Part shown: in pieces, positions 63,484-64,000 of the stretch
Position numbering within the stretch: the first letter of the stretch is position 1
Layout of the letters: every line of letters begins with the position of its first letter
DNA from: Arcobacter iocasae
GTDB taxonomy: Bacteria; Campylobacterota; Campylobacteria; Campylobacterales; Arcobacteraceae
DNA: 64,000 nt
Reading direction: 5' to 3'
NCBI RefSeq assembly: GCF_042214795.1
Contig: NZ_CP090177.1
Coordinates: 2,294,001-2,358,000 of the forward strand
Position numbers and translations under genes: made by a program
The notes under the pieces: model-generated
Seen by the model: only the letters and a program-made list of their open reading frames with translations
Databases searched by the model: none
Told to the model about the DNA's origin: nothing

Positions 63484-64000
63484 ATGAGTTTAAAAATAGG
63501 AATAGCAGGACCAGTAGGAAGTGGGAAGACTTCACTAATAGAAAGTCTTACAAACATACTAAAAGATAAATATTCACTAGCAATCGTGACAAATGATATA
63601 TATACAACAGAAGATGCAAACTATCTTAAAAGAACACTTGATTTAGATGAGAAAAGAATAATAGGTGTAGAAACTGGCGGTTGTCCTCATACAGCAATAA
63701 GAGATGATATCTCTATGAATCAAAAAGCTGTACGAGAACTTGAAGAAAAGTTTAATCCAGATATAACATTTGTGGAAAGTGGAGGAGATAATCTAAGTGC
63801 AACTTTTTCTTATGAGTTGATTGATTATTACATGTATGTAATAGATGTGGCACAAGGGGCTGATATACCTCGTAAAAAAGGTGCAGGTTTGCTTTTTTCT
63901 GATTTACTTGTAGTAAATAAAACTGATTTAGCACAATATGTTGGAGTTGATTTAGTATCTATGAAAAGTGATGTGGACAATAATAGAAAAAATAAACCCT
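63484..64000 (+). CDS. ureG: Urease accessory GTPase UreG (cut by window end)
   Basis: The first 172 codons are present and the rest lies outside the window. The P loop is AGPVGSGKTSLIESL, the nickel-linking CPH motif is in VETGGCPHTAIRDD, the switch ESGGDNLSATF, and the guanine motif NKTDLA. UreG powers nickel insertion into urease with UreF and UreD. AAAAGGAAA precedes the ATG. Confidence 0.96.
   Translation, partial: MSLKIGIAGPVGSGKTSLIESLTNILKDKYSLAIVTNDIYTTEDANYLKRTLDLDEKRIIGVETGGCPHTAIRDDISMNQKAVRELEEKFNPDITFVESGGDNLSATFSYELIDYYMYVIDVAQGADIPRKKGAGLLFSDLLVVNKTDLAQYVGVDLVSMKSDVDNNRKNKP

Overview
The window looks like chromosomal DNA of a Campylobacterota member, most likely Arcobacteraceae. 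The base composition is very AT-rich, genes are tightly packed, and the urease gamma and beta subunits are fused into one chain. RecO is short, the Pst, Urt and Sel operons are of the type seen in that group, and there are many Cache-domain sensors. The genus is an inference; there is no rRNA in the window to fix it.

Layout. (1) 0.1-2.3 kb: a DoxX-like membrane protein, then on the minus strand a Tat-exported transglutaminase-like protein with MerT-like and MerP-like metal proteins. (2) 2.5-10.4 kb: a selenium block. It holds yedF, a double-cubane-type dehydratase protein with its activase, selD with an in-frame UGA (selenocysteine) codon, tRNA-Sec on the opposite strand between selD and selA, then selA, selB and a methyltransferase. 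(3) 10.4-28 kb: mixed housekeeping and accessory genes. They include an AraC/GyrI-like regulator, a glycosyltransferase, fhs, pstSCAB, an FMN reductase, an AEC transporter, an amidoligase plus glutamine-amidotransferase pair, a two-Cache histidine kinase, a SulP transporter and a SIMPL-domain protein.

(4) 28.1-37.8 kb: a probable inserted island. It is bounded by a perfect 94-bp direct repeat that carries the promoter, ribosome binding site and first codons of ychF; intact ychF begins in the right copy. Inside are a MocR regulator with a damaged start codon, a divergent MOSC / class III aminotransferase / PNPOx-like / glyA operon, a NYN-LOTUS nuclease-like protein with an unknown partner, and a hipBA toxin-antitoxin pair. 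No integrase or transposase was recognised.

(5) 37.8-44.7 kb: ychF, a tandem-Cache protein ending in CheW, recO, ppnP and two-component genes. (6) 44.8-64 kb: a nitrogen-from-ureides region. It has a hybrid kinase, the urea ABC transporter urtABCDE with ureD, a polar amino acid-type ABC transporter, a GntR regulator facing three matching inverted repeats, allantoinase (puuE), allantoicase and ureidoglycolate lyase, then ureAB-ureC-ureE-ureF-ureG (cut by the window end). Read together, these genes predict uptake of urea and perhaps ureides, breakdown of allantoin to glyoxylate plus two urea, and hydrolysis of urea to ammonia.

Most promising for follow-up: the island at ychF with its duplicated promoter, the NYN-LOTUS pair inside it, the amidoligase pair, the antisense tRNA-Sec, the Cache-Cache-CheW protein, and the operator sets at 47.1 and 56.6 kb.
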